A stretch of 64,000 nucleotides of DNA from Trichomonas tenax (lineage: Eukaryota > Parabasalia > Trichomonadida > Trichomonadidae), in contig JALKBU010000026.1 in assembly GCA_023091735.1 (NCBI GenBank), positions 62,001 through 126,000 on the forward strand, given 5' to 3'. How positions within the stretch are numbered: position 1 is the stretch's first letter; every line of letters begins with the position of its first letter. The position numbers and the translations under genes were made by a program. The notes under the pieces are model-generated. The model worked only from the letters and a program-made list of their open reading frames with translations, had not been told where the DNA came from and searched no databases. This document shows positions 50,738 to 60,034 of this stretch, one piece after another.

Positions 50738-53700
50738 ATGGAAAATCGGGTTCAAGAGGTGATTTCCAAGGCCTCTCAACTCATCATTGATCGCGATTAT
50801 TCATCTGCTTCGTCCGCTATCCATGATGAATTGGTCAAAAAGGAAAACTCTGTTTCTGATTCGGCCAAATTGATGAGTTTTTACCTATTAATTTACTATT
50901 TCACGTGTAAGGACATCCAAAAGTTCTACCAGCAGTTCATTGATGCGAATAAGAACATGGAGAACTTCTCTGCGATAATGGCTGTGGTGCCAACATTCAT
51001 AATCAACGATTTGATCGACTTTCACAAGAAAATACGATTCCGGATATCTTACGACTTCTATTTACAAACTGGTTGCTGTAGCGCATTTATCGAAAGACTG
51101 AATAATGACGAAAATATTTCGTTTGAAATGATTGACGCTATGTTTAGTATATACGAGCACAGTAAAAACGCAATAAAACCAGCAGATACGACCGCATTTC
51201 ATACTGCAGCTTACCAGCGAATTGTAAAACAAATAAATAAACTCGATGAAAAAACTATTAGAAATGTGAACGAAAAGAACCTAAAAAGCGAATTAGCTAT
51301 CATAAGGCGTGGCTCCAAGAGTTCTTTTTGCAAAGAAATCGATAAATTTGAAATACAAATATCACTTCGCTACATAAAATCCGAATATTTGAGCAAGCAA
51401 TTCCTCGGATTAATGCACATTTCTCAATTACATAAATTCTCCAAAGATCTGATGGAGGAAATTGAACAAGAACATATAATCAAGTTTTTGTTCAAACATA
51501 TGCATCATGACCTTGTTGAACCATTTGCACACTTACTTTCAAGGCTTTGGTATTACGGACACTACAATACAGATGAATTAACGAAGTTTTGGGAAATGAC
51601 TTTTCAACAACATTCATCTGAGATTGCAAACTTTTTCGCACAATGGCAGCGTTTGTATGAATCCATTCCTCCTGATCGCATTGGAGAGTTCTGGAACTTA
51701 ATAACATCGACGAAACAATTTCCACCTGCTTCGTATAGATTTTTGATTCGAATTTCATACAATTGTCCCGACTTTGTCAGAAAATCGTTATTAGATGTAT
51801 TGTGGGACACAAGAGATTACGAAGTTGTTTGCACATTCCTTCCTAAAGTGAAAACTGAAAAATATTCCTACTTCTACAAAGCTTTGGATATATCAGGAGT
51901 CAGTGAAAGATTTGCATTACAAGTTATTAATCAACTCTGGGAAAATGGAATTTCGAGTTATGATGAAATTGTCAATCACAAATGGAATCCATTGAATTAC
52001 GACTTAGTTTTGAGATTACTGACCAATATCGCCAAATCATCAAACTTCATAACTAATCTTCAATTCGAGACTACAAAGAAATTATTACTCAACGCTTTAA
52101 ATCCACAACTCTTCAAAAACTTTATATCAGACATAAAATATTTGATGCCAAACGAAATCTTGAGCGCTTTATTAGCTTGGGCCTGCAACAATGGATTAAG
52201 TTCAGATATTGTCATGTGGCTATATAAGAATTTTCCTGGCTCAGACCCAGATCCTCTCTGGAAGCTTATTTTTGATCATAAAGGAAATGAAATTTCGGCA
52301 TTTGTCGTCGACACTGCTCTTGAGGTAGAAACAAACGAAGCAATTATGAACATCATCAATAAGTGCTCTTATAAAATAGGAAACATCGGAGCTTTGATAA
52401 CTTTAGGCTACTTAATCAGAAAAGTTGAAGATCCGCTTGATTTCGAATCTTTGAACATCCATAGAAATCAGTTTATTTCTCCTGAATCATTAATCATCGT
52501 TAATCTCACAGGTGTGATAACAAAAACAGTTAAAATCCCTTCAAACTTCAGTGTTGTTTTATTTAAGAAGTATTGCTCGAATTTGATTAATTCTGTTGAT
52601 GCAATTGTACTTTATGATAACACTGCAATTTCTCCAACACATATATTCGCAAATGACCAAAGTTTTGCCATTTACAAGAAGACGAACACACCTGTAAGGC
52701 AATGGACACATGATGAACTTCCTTCAGTAATAATTCGCAGATCACCTGTATTTAGTCAATTGTTCCAATTAATGAACATCACCAACAGCGATTTGGCTGC
52801 AAATGCTTTAGGTTTATTAAATCTCATGGACACATCACAATCTGATATTGATGATTTTCAGAACGCTATAATATGTGGAGATTTTTCACATTTGCTTGAT
52901 ATCACGCATCCTTTATTATTGCAATATAGACTTCATCATCTTGCAAAACTCATATCAGAAAACAACAAGAATTTTATTGACACAGCAGCTTTACCAGCAA
53001 CAAAATCTCTGTTGAATATTTTGATGGATGAATCAGTAAGAAATGCCCAATACATCAGTATGCTAATTCGCTGCATTTCACTTTTAATTAAATTTGTTCA
53101 ATCAAAGAATGCTTTCGTAGAATTTGGAGCTGAAAAGGGAATCGTTTCATTATCAAGTTGGTTATTGGATTTATTACATGAAAACATTATCTCCAATTTA
53201 TATCTTTCATATTCGCTGTTCACTTTCTTGAATGAATTTGTTGCAATCGATCCACTTCCGCTTGCAAGATTAGAATGTCTTGGTGAACTTTTCAGCCTTG
53301 CAATGTTCAGCAACAACTTCAAAATTGCAAATATTTCATGTGTTGCATTCACAAAATTACCGGTAGAAAATCTTGAAGATTTGATTATTAAAAATATTGA
53401 GAAATCTGCTCATAACTGCAGTAGAGAATTCTTTTATCTTCTCAAAGAATGCGCAGATCAAACAAAGAATCCAACGAAACTATTTTCTATTCTTTTCGAA
53501 ACACTCAAAAAGAATTTGTTAATTCCAAAGGACATCAAAATGAGAGAAGAAATTCCAGAAGAAATTACAGGAGATATTTCGAAGCCTTTGACACCGGAAG
53601 AAGAAGAACATCTTACAGCATCAGTTAAAGACTTAACAAGTTCACTTGCTGATTCATACTTTGTCAATGGAATTGTTGATTCGTTATTAATTTTACTTCC

Positions 53701-56700
53701 AAAGTATGAAGCAGACAATCAAGAATTAGAGTTGTGTTTGGATTTCTTGGTTTCTAATATTTTATTGAATTCACGAAGATTTATTGAAAAACCGTATCAA
53801 CTATCACAGCTAGTTTTGGATTTAACAAACAAAACAAAAAGTAATGTTTTAATCAACGACTTCACGAAATTCTTAACAAACTATGATGAAAACTTCCAAG
53901 GAGCGTCACAAAGCTATTATCTCAGTGAAATTAATGGGCCTCGTGGTCTCAACAATCTTGGATGCACGTGTTATCTCAACTCTGCAATACAGATGTATTT
54001 CAGGATGAAAGAAGTCAGAGAAGCAATTTTGCAGTATTGCTCGAATTCTGAAAACTTTGAAACAGATGAATATTCGCAGTTCCAGCTTCTTGTTGCACAG
54101 ATGTTCTATATGCCTTGTTCATATGTTGATCCAACGCCATTCATTAAGTCTTGGAAAGGATTCATGAGCAAACCAATTGATCCAATCGATCAACAAGATT
54201 CATCGGAGTTTTTGCAATCTTTGTTAGACAAAGTTGATGAGAATGTCAAAGGCCATACTGCTTCCAAATCAGTTAAAGGTACAATTCTCCATGTAATGAA
54301 AGGAATTGGAAACAAATTTACATCTGAAAGCAGAGATGACTTTTGTTTGTTCCCTCTCGAAGTCAAAAATAACAGAAATTTCGAAGATGCGTTCAAGACA
54401 TTTTTGCAGCCAGATATCATCACAGGATATAATACAGAAACAGAACTCGGCAATATCGATATAGAAAGATATAACTATCTTGAGAAATCACCAAATACAT
54501 TAATTGTTCAACTCAAGAGATTCGAATTTGATTTAATGACTGGAGACAGAAGAAAAGTTAATTCTTACTTTAAATTCCCATTGATTGCCGATTTCAATCC
54601 TTTGATGCAAACACAATCAATGCAAGACATTAAATACACTCTCAATGGAATCATTGTTCATAGTGGATCTTCCGCTGGTGGACATTATTTTGCTTATGGC
54701 AAAGAAGGTGAAAAATGGCTTTGCTTCAACGATTCACATGTTTCTGAAGTTAATATAAGACCAGAAGAAATGATTAAGACGTTGTTTGGAGGTAATACAA
54801 CAAGAGAAGTTTATGATCCAGACTATAACGCAATGAAGACAGAAACATGTGAGAAAATGACTTCTGCATATGTTCTCATTTACAAGAAAATCGGTTCATT
54901 CGAAAATGAAGTTGTTAAAGAGCCAATAGAATTGATGCCGAAGAGAATGGTTAAACTTCTTGTTGATGGAATTTCACAGATAATCATTCATGATACAATG
55001 GCAAGCAATGAAATGATCTGTTTGATTACTTCATTAACTGAATTAGATAATTGCAGTGATTTCATTTTCGATTATTTCTTCAAAGTTACAAATTGTTGCG
55101 AAAGCATTAGAAAAGCAATCATTGAGAAAGCGGCCACAGAGAAATTTGCAGAATACATTTTGAACAAAGATGATTTCTTGATCAAAACACTTACGACAAC
55201 ACCAAGTCAAGCATTAAGAAATACGACTATCGAATTAGTCAATACTTCAATTTTAACAATGCAAACTCGTGCAAAACCATTCATTGATAAGATATTAAGT
55301 AGAATGCCTGAATTTTTGGTGAATTGGAGAACTCTTGATGATATTTTTACACCAGTTTTGTTTTACATTAAGAATATCAATTGCGAAGATATTGTCAGTT
55401 TACTTCTTGACTTTGTTTTCAATGTTGATGATAGTATTACTGCTGCAGAATTGTCTGAGTTCCTCAAATCTGTCAGACTTTCAAGAGTTTTCGATACAAT
55501 CGCATTTATTTTAGAAAAGATGAAATTATATCAAATTTACAGATCTAAGATCATTTCCAAGAACTTCATGGACAGATGGTTCTCAAGTGATGCAAATGCT
55601 TTTTCGTTCTCAATGCTAGTTATGTTTTTAATCAAAGATAACAATGAAATGAATGCTGAGTATTTCCAATATCTCAATAGTCAGAAAGATACAATGCAGC
55701 CGAATGTTGTTGCAGCGTATTTTGCTACAGCATGTTCTTTCACAGACACACTACAGAAACAGAGATTGCAATGGTTCTATTCATTTGTTAGAAGCAAGAA
55801 TTGGCCAGCAATGTCTACATCAACATTCTTAACGGAAGCAGCAAATAGAATTAGAAATTCCACAACTGTCGTTTGCAGTTTAGTTTTCCTTCCTGATACA
55901 TGGATGGAAAGATGGCTTCTCAGCAATGAAATATTAGTTAGATCGGCCGCTGAAAGTATGCTTTATTCTCTCATTCCAAAATGCAAACCACTTTCTCGCA
56001 ATAGCCAAGGAAGAGTTGTTCTTCCAACGCTGCCAACAATGATATCTGATATAGAAAGAAAAGCCTTTAATACGATTTTTGATGCACTCAAAGGTCTCTT
56101 CAAGACAATGCTTGCTCAAAGCTATTCAGCAAGTGCTTATGTCGTTTCCAAACATCCAAGCGAGTCCTGCATTTCAGCACCGAACTACTTTGATGCTTTG
56201 ATTTGGACTGTTTATTATGGCGGTCTCACTGATAGAGTTAAGAAAGAAATGGGAATTCACATTGCGCGAGCAGCGAAGGTTTTGAATTCGCTACAGTATA
56301 ATCAAAAGTCCGGCGTTATTGCTTTAATTCACTTCTTGCATTTGTTTGAATTTAAGATGGATCCAAATCTTTCGGGAATATTTGTTAACTATTGTTCAGC
56401 AATACCTGATGATAACGAACACTCATATATTATTTTCTTAGCATCAGAGCTATTCCCAATTCTTTCAAGAACAAATGAAACATATCAATTACTTGTTGAC
56501 TCAAAGATCTTCAAATCTGCCCTTTATCATGCTTTAGGTGACTATACAGGTAGTGAATCTTCTTTGCAACACGTAATAGAGAGTGCTCCAATTCCATTGA
56601 CTGATTCCATTGCTTCGAAGCTTTGGGTTATCGAAACAATCCAGTTTTTGACTGATAACAACAGAGGTAAAACATTCTTCGAAGTTACACGATATCTAGT

Positions 56701-57595
56701 TTCTGTCTGTGACAGTGCTTTGGATATTTTCGCAAAGTGTGGACTTCTCCAAATGATTTCTACATCATTGAGTTTAGCTTTATCACACGCTGATTGGTTC
56801 AAAGCATCGATGTATGGCGACGTTTTGAATACATTCAGTGTTCGATTTACAGAAACAAGAAAAGGGAAAACATCATATTTCATTTTCAACAGAATCTCTC
56901 CATTTTTAGATTTCGCAAAGCAATCAACAGATTTGATAAAAGTTCTTCTTAAAGCTCCACTTGATGCAACATGTCCTGTTGATTTATCACTCCAATGCAT
57001 CGACACTGCTCGCTTAATGTTGACATGTGACGAACAAGCTGTTGAAGCTTTGTTACCAATCACATTGAGCTCTATAACATCAGGAGGATGGAAGAGAATG
57101 TCAATAGAAGCAGCAACATCAATGTCTTGTTTGTTATGTGATGTATCAAAGATGGCTCCAAACAAATCGATTCCTTCAAGAATTGTTGCATCAATGGTTA
57201 ACGCTGGTTTCTTTAGCACCACGTGCGCAGCTATAATTCTCAAAGGTTCTGGTGGACTTTCCACTGATTCAGCTCCAACTCTTTATGCTTTGTTTGAAGG
57301 CATTATTAGAACATCAGATGAAAGATATAATTTCGTTGCAGAGTTCGCAAACTTGATGTGTGAAGTCGCAAAGATTTGCAACAAACATCAGCAAGTGGAC
57401 ATTTGGGTTTCCTGTCTCTTCAGTGATGTTAAACTTGGAGCAGTTCCAATGTCTTTAGTTCCAAAAGTTGTTGCAGCAATGATGAAATTTGATTCTTTGT
57501 CCCAATCGAAGACAACGAGAGAAATAACTGAAGAACAACTTTCAAGATTCCCAGAATCGATCTCGAAGTGTCTTCGCCAATTATCCCATGTTTGA
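50738..57595 (+). CDS. Large ubiquitin-specific protease (USP, family C19)
   Basis: A deubiquitinase of about 2,285 residues with the catalytic domain in the middle, as in USP9X/USP24/USP34-type enzymes, flanked by long helical (ARM/HEAT-like) arms. The Cys box GLNNLGCTCYLNS places the nucleophile at Cys1078, with Asn1073 five residues before it as the oxyanion residue. The His box has GGHYF (His1316), followed by WLCFNDSHV with Asp1332. The usual Asn or Ala two residues before the nucleophile is Cys1076. The conserved finger Cys pairs of many USPs are not obvious. The start is set at ATG 50738, the first Met in frame, with the M3-like element before it. Stop TGA, with TATAAAATA soon after. 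Acts on ubiquitin conjugates in the cytosol or nucleus; substrate unknown. Confidence 0.92.
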   Translation: MENRVQEVISKASQLIIDRDYSSASSAIHDELVKKENSVSDSAKLMSFYLLIYYFTCKDIQKFYQQFIDANKNMENFSAIMAVVPTFIINDLIDFHKKIRFRISYDFYLQTGCCSAFIERLNNDENISFEMIDAMFSIYEHSKNAIKPADTTAFHTAAYQRIVKQINKLDEKTIRNVNEKNLKSELAIIRRGSKSSFCKEIDKFEIQISLRYIKSEYLSKQFLGLMHISQLHKFSKDLMEEIEQEHIIKFLFKHMHHDLVEPFAHLLSRLWYYGHYNTDELTKFWEMTFQQHSSEIANFFAQWQRLYESIPPDRIGEFWNLITSTKQFPPASYRFLIRISYNCPDFVRKSLLDVLWDTRDYEVVCTFLPKVKTEKYSYFYKALDISGVSERFALQVINQLWENGISSYDEIVNHKWNPLNYDLVLRLLTNIAKSSNFITNLQFETTKKLLLNALNPQLFKNFISDIKYLMPNEILSALLAWACNNGLSSDIVMWLYKNFPGSDPDPLWKLIFDHKGNEISAFVVDTALEVETNEAIMNIINKCSYKIGNIGALITLGYLIRKVEDPLDFESLNIHRNQFISPESLIIVNLTGVITKTVKIPSNFSVVLFKKYCSNLINSVDAIVLYDNTAISPTHIFANDQSFAIYKKTNTPVRQWTHDELPSVIIRRSPVFSQLFQLMNITNSDLAANALGLLNLMDTSQSDIDDFQNAIICGDFSHLLDITHPLLLQYRLHHLAKLISENNKNFIDTAALPATKSLLNILMDESVRNAQYISMLIRCISLLIKFVQSKNAFVEFGAEKGIVSLSSWLLDLLHENIISNLYLSYSLFTFLNEFVAIDPLPLARLECLGELFSLAMFSNNFKIANISCVAFTKLPVENLEDLIIKNIEKSAHNCSREFFYLLKECADQTKNPTKLFSILFETLKKNLLIPKDIKMREEIPEEITGDISKPLTPEEEEHLTASVKDLTSSLADSYFVNGIVDSLLILLPKYEADNQELELCLDFLVSNILLNSRRFIEKPYQLSQLVLDLTNKTKSNVLINDFTKFLTNYDENFQGASQSYYLSEINGPRGLNNLGCTCYLNSAIQMYFRMKEVREAILQYCSNSENFETDEYSQFQLLVAQMFYMPCSYVDPTPFIKSWKGFMSKPIDPIDQQDSSEFLQSLLDKVDENVKGHTASKSVKGTILHVMKGIGNKFTSESRDDFCLFPLEVKNNRNFEDAFKTFLQPDIITGYNTETELGNIDIERYNYLEKSPNTLIVQLKRFEFDLMTGDRRKVNSYFKFPLIADFNPLMQTQSMQDIKYTLNGIIVHSGSSAGGHYFAYGKEGEKWLCFNDSHVSEVNIRPEEMIKTLFGGNTTREVYDPDYNAMKTETCEKMTSAYVLIYKKIGSFENEVVKEPIELMPKRMVKLLVDGISQIIIHDTMASNEMICLITSLTELDNCSDFIFDYFFKVTNCCESIRKAIIEKAATEKFAEYILNKDDFLIKTLTTTPSQALRNTTIELVNTSILTMQTRAKPFIDKILSRMPEFLVNWRTLDDIFTPVLFYIKNINCEDIVSLLLDFVFNVDDSITAAELSEFLKSVRLSRVFDTIAFILEKMKLYQIYRSKIISKNFMDRWFSSDANAFSFSMLVMFLIKDNNEMNAEYFQYLNSQKDTMQPNVVAAYFATACSFTDTLQKQRLQWFYSFVRSKNWPAMSTSTFLTEAANRIRNSTTVVCSLVFLPDTWMERWLLSNEILVRSAAESMLYSLIPKCKPLSRNSQGRVVLPTLPTMISDIERKAFNTIFDALKGLFKTMLAQSYSASAYVVSKHPSESCISAPNYFDALIWTVYYGGLTDRVKKEMGIHIARAAKVLNSLQYNQKSGVIALIHFLHLFEFKMDPNLSGIFVNYCSAIPDDNEHSYIIFLASELFPILSRTNETYQLLVDSKIFKSALYHALGDYTGSESSLQHVIESAPIPLTDSIASKLWVIETIQFLTDNNRGKTFFEVTRYLVSVCDSALDIFAKCGLLQMISTSLSLALSHADWFKASMYGDVLNTFSVRFTETRKGKTSYFIFNRISPFLDFAKQSTDLIKVLLKAPLDATCPVDLSLQCIDTARLMLTCDEQAVEALLPITLSSITSGGWKRMSIEAATSMSCLLCDVSKMAPNKSIPSRIVASMVNAGFFSTTCAAIILKGSGGLSTDSAPTLYALFEGIIRTSDERYNFVAEFANLMCEVAKICNKHQQVDIWVSCLFSDVKLGAVPMSLVPKVVAAMMKFDSLSQSKTTREITEEQLSRFPESISKCLRQLSHV

Positions 57596-58335
57596 ATTCA
57601 TATATAAAATATAGTTGATTTTTGTATTTACTTATCGAAATATAGTTATTTGTGATATAATCTATAATTACCAATGTGATTTTTGTGATTGAAATAATTG
57701 CAATCTTAAATTTCAGACATCTGGGGTGAAACGGTGTCGACCCGCAAGTGGAATAACTTTGTCTGTGTTTGGTATAAATAAGTTTTGAAAGCGGCTCTAA
57801 GGGACTCTTGGTACCTCTCTACATTATGGTAGAAGCAGATATTGTTGATTTTGCTTTTGTAGTGAAATGTTAATGAGATTTCAGATGTTTATAGGGAAAG
57901 TACATAATAAATCATTAATTCCATGATAGATGTGATATATTCTAATGATTTAATGATAAGATAAATCAATATAAGCAATATTGAATTGGAATAATTTTTT
58001 AGTATTAATTTAGACAATTTTACTATATTATGCATTAGCTGCATGATCTGGAAATAGTATTACGAGTATTTAATTAGTGAGGAATCTTCTTTTTTTACCC
58101 GCGAAAATTGAATGTAACCGATTTTACGGTTTTCAGTTAATTATTTTAACATTCTTTTTTAAAAAATCGTTTTTAACTATGTAATCATATTGATCATCTA
58201 AAACGAATCTAATGTAATAATTTAAATTTCTCATTTTCATATTTGATTCTCAAGAAATTGAAATTTATGTATCTAAATTGATATTTTGTTGTCAAAGAAC
58301 GTTAAAATAATTATTGTTTGTTCTTCACTAGTTTT
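57596..58335. other. Intergenic stretch, nothing recognised
   Basis: 3' flank of the protease gene, then a less AT-rich stretch (57720-57830, with GGTGTCGACCCGCAAGTGG) that has neither an ORF nor a clear fold. The remainder is AT-rich. Confidence 0.4.
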
Positions 58336-58820
58336 TCATTGATTTTGAAGGTCTGCCAGTGCATATATCCCGTCTAATAAATTTTGTGTTGATTCTTGAA
58401 AATAATTTTTATATCGTTCTTCATGCGATTTTTGAGTTTCTGATTCTGAGACTGGGATATTCATTAAATCCTCTATCTCATTTTCAGTATATTTTAACTC
58501 TTTAATTCTATTATCTATTTCATCTCTTAACTTTTCCAATTGTTCTATTTCATTATTATAATATTCATCATCATGTCTTCTTCATTAAATTCCTCAACAG
58601 GTGGTGGTTCTGTAATTTTAGGGGCTAGGTATAAAAAATTCAATATTGATTGCTTATTTAATGTACTATTATATTTAAAATCATTTAATAATTCAGCGAG
58701 CGCTTTTATATTTTGTAAATAAGAATGATATTCTCTCTTATTAAAATCTTTCATTATTTTTGATAATTCTCCACCATTGAATCCTAAAGATCGTAGATCA
58801 AACGTTTTAATACTTATTTC
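58336..58820 (-). pseudogene. Coiled-coil ORF with frameshift (virus-like island 2)
   Basis: Two minus-strand frames join naturally. The upstream one (ATG at 58754, but open from 58820) reads MKDFNKREYHSYLQNIKAL and on to VEEFNEED near 58560. There a one-base shift leads into EYYNNEIEQLEKLRDE and a helical tail to a stop at 58336. The break sits in a GATGATGA repeat, a likely slippage site. Sequence upstream of the ATG (FDLRSLGFNGGELSKI) is also coding-like, so the true start may be lost. Helical with acidic linker; no family recognised. Lies just downstream of another broken gene on the same strand. Confidence 0.5.
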
Positions 58821-58865
58821 TTACGAATTAAAAAAAATAAATTATTTCAAAAAGTCAGAAAAATT

Positions 58866-59470
58866 TTAAACATTAAAGAAGGATTTACATTTCCCATATT
58901 CTTTAAAATGTTTTCTAATTCCTAATGAATGCCAATTGTTATAAGAAATTAAATAAATTTTATCTTTATTTTTACATCTTTCATCATTTCCAATATATTT
59001 ATATTTTAATTTAGTTTTTGTGTTTTCATAGTCTTCAGCATTCAGTACTTCATAATCTTCATTTTGGAAAGTCATTTTAATATATTCAGGATTATAAATT
59101 CTTCTATTCATTTGTTTTCCGCTTTTTGTTGGAACTTTACGGATGCAATATATAGAAACACCGTTTTCTTTTGGATTTTCAACAATTTTTATTTCATTTT
59201 CGTCACATTTATGAGGTCTTTCACCTTTATTCCATCTATGCCACGTAATCGAAAATACTTTACCGTTGTATCTATAAATAAGTTCACTTTCACATCGTTT
59301 ATATTCAGTTATTAATTCACAAACCTTTTTTTTCTAAATTGTTCTTTAATCCATTCAGGATTTAGACCACGACCTAATCGATGGGGTATTGACTCATCTT
59401 TAGATTTTTCAAAGTCCTTAATTGACTTTTTAATGTATTTATTCATTCGCTTAAGTGGAATTGTTACCAT
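58866..59470 (-). pseudogene. Two-repeat zinc-binding-like protein with poly(A) frameshift
   Basis: From ATG (complement of 59468-59470) the frame reads MVTIPLKRMNKYIKKSIKDF, then GRGLNPEWIKEQF, and closes soon after a run of eight A on the coding strand (59326-59333). A shifted frame continues CELITEYKRCESELIYRYNG and SITWHRWNKGERPHKC and ends at 58866. Two halves resemble each other: EWIKEQF...RCESELIYRYNG...RPHKC, and EYIKMTF...NTKTKLKYKYIG...GKCK. The arrangement recalls the Cys/His treble-clef-like repeats in phage and giant-virus proteins linked to homing endonucleases, but I cannot confirm this. A sequencing error in the homopolymer would make it intact. Confidence 0.5.
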
Positions 59471-59696
59471 CTATATATCGTTGCATTTATACTAATTAAA
59501 AATTAAATAATAAAAATTAACTCAGTTTTTTTCCACTATATATTAGTTATTGTTCCTAATATATATAGTTACAAAAAGTGACAATCAGCCCCAAGTACTA
59601 CTTTACATTATCAAAAAACATAAAATAAATAATGACTATTATATAATGTATATCTATTTGTAATACAAATAAGAGCAACCACTTTGTTAATCAAAG

Positions 59697-59815
59697 TTAT
59701 CTCGAATCGAAAACCGGTTTCTGCCGACTCTCGAGCGGGTGATTGCCTCGCCTTGCTATTTGACCAAGGCTTCACCCGCTGAAGAAGCGACAGAAACTGG
59801 TCGTCTCAGAGATAA
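59697..59815. ncRNA. Candidate structured RNA: 119-nt multi-segment hairpin
   Basis: Four nested helices are visible: 59697-59703 with 59809-59815 (7 bp); 59713-59723 with 59791-59801 (11 bp including one G-U pair); 59734-59742 with 59772-59780 (9 bp, AGCGGGTGA/TCACCCGCT); and 59750-59755 with 59765-59770 (6 bp). The loop is nine bases. No ORF fits. It is much richer in G/C than its surroundings. It does not match U1-U6, tRNA or rRNA motifs that I know, and I cannot tell the transcribed strand. The G-U pair would be a G-T mismatch in DNA, which favours RNA pairing over a DNA foldback. Confidence 0.45.
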
Positions 59816-59871
59816 GATGGAAAAGAAAATTAAATTAACGAGAGAGTGAGCTCTTCCAGCATAGCTGTATT

Positions 59872-59897
59872 AGATCAAAGGCACTACTCTTCGATCT
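59872..59897. ncRNA. Hairpin with GCACTACT loop, copy 1
   Basis: AGATCAAAG pairs with CTTCGATCT (one A-C mismatch) around the eight-base loop GCACTACT. A second hairpin with the same loop and the same closing AAAG/CTT lies at 60005-60034, but with a different outer stem. Confidence 0.45.
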
Positions 59898-60004
59898 ACT
59901 ACATTAGAAAATAAAAACATAAATTTGATTTTTATTCAATGATTTCTCCTTTTTCTTCTAGTCTGTATAATTAGAATATACATTCTAGAATAGGATCAAA
60001 GTGT

Positions 60005-60034
60005 TGAAGTTAAAGGCACTACTCTTTTGCTTCA
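60005..60034. ncRNA. Hairpin with GCACTACT loop, copy 2
   Basis: TGAAGTTAAAG pairs with CTTTTGCTTCA (one T-T mismatch, one G-T wobble) around the loop GCACTACT. The 15-mer AAAGGCACTACTCTT is identical to copy 1; the lower stem sequence differs but still pairs. Confidence 0.45.

Noticed and set aside
56542..57264. 240-codon minus-strand ORF inside the USP gene
   Set aside because: Antisense shadow of a well-supported gene; no promoter, and the longest of many such shadows.
59064..59315. Plus-strand ORF opposite the two-repeat viral-like gene
   Set aside because: The minus strand is clearly coding there in both frames around the poly(A) break; the plus ORF is its shadow.
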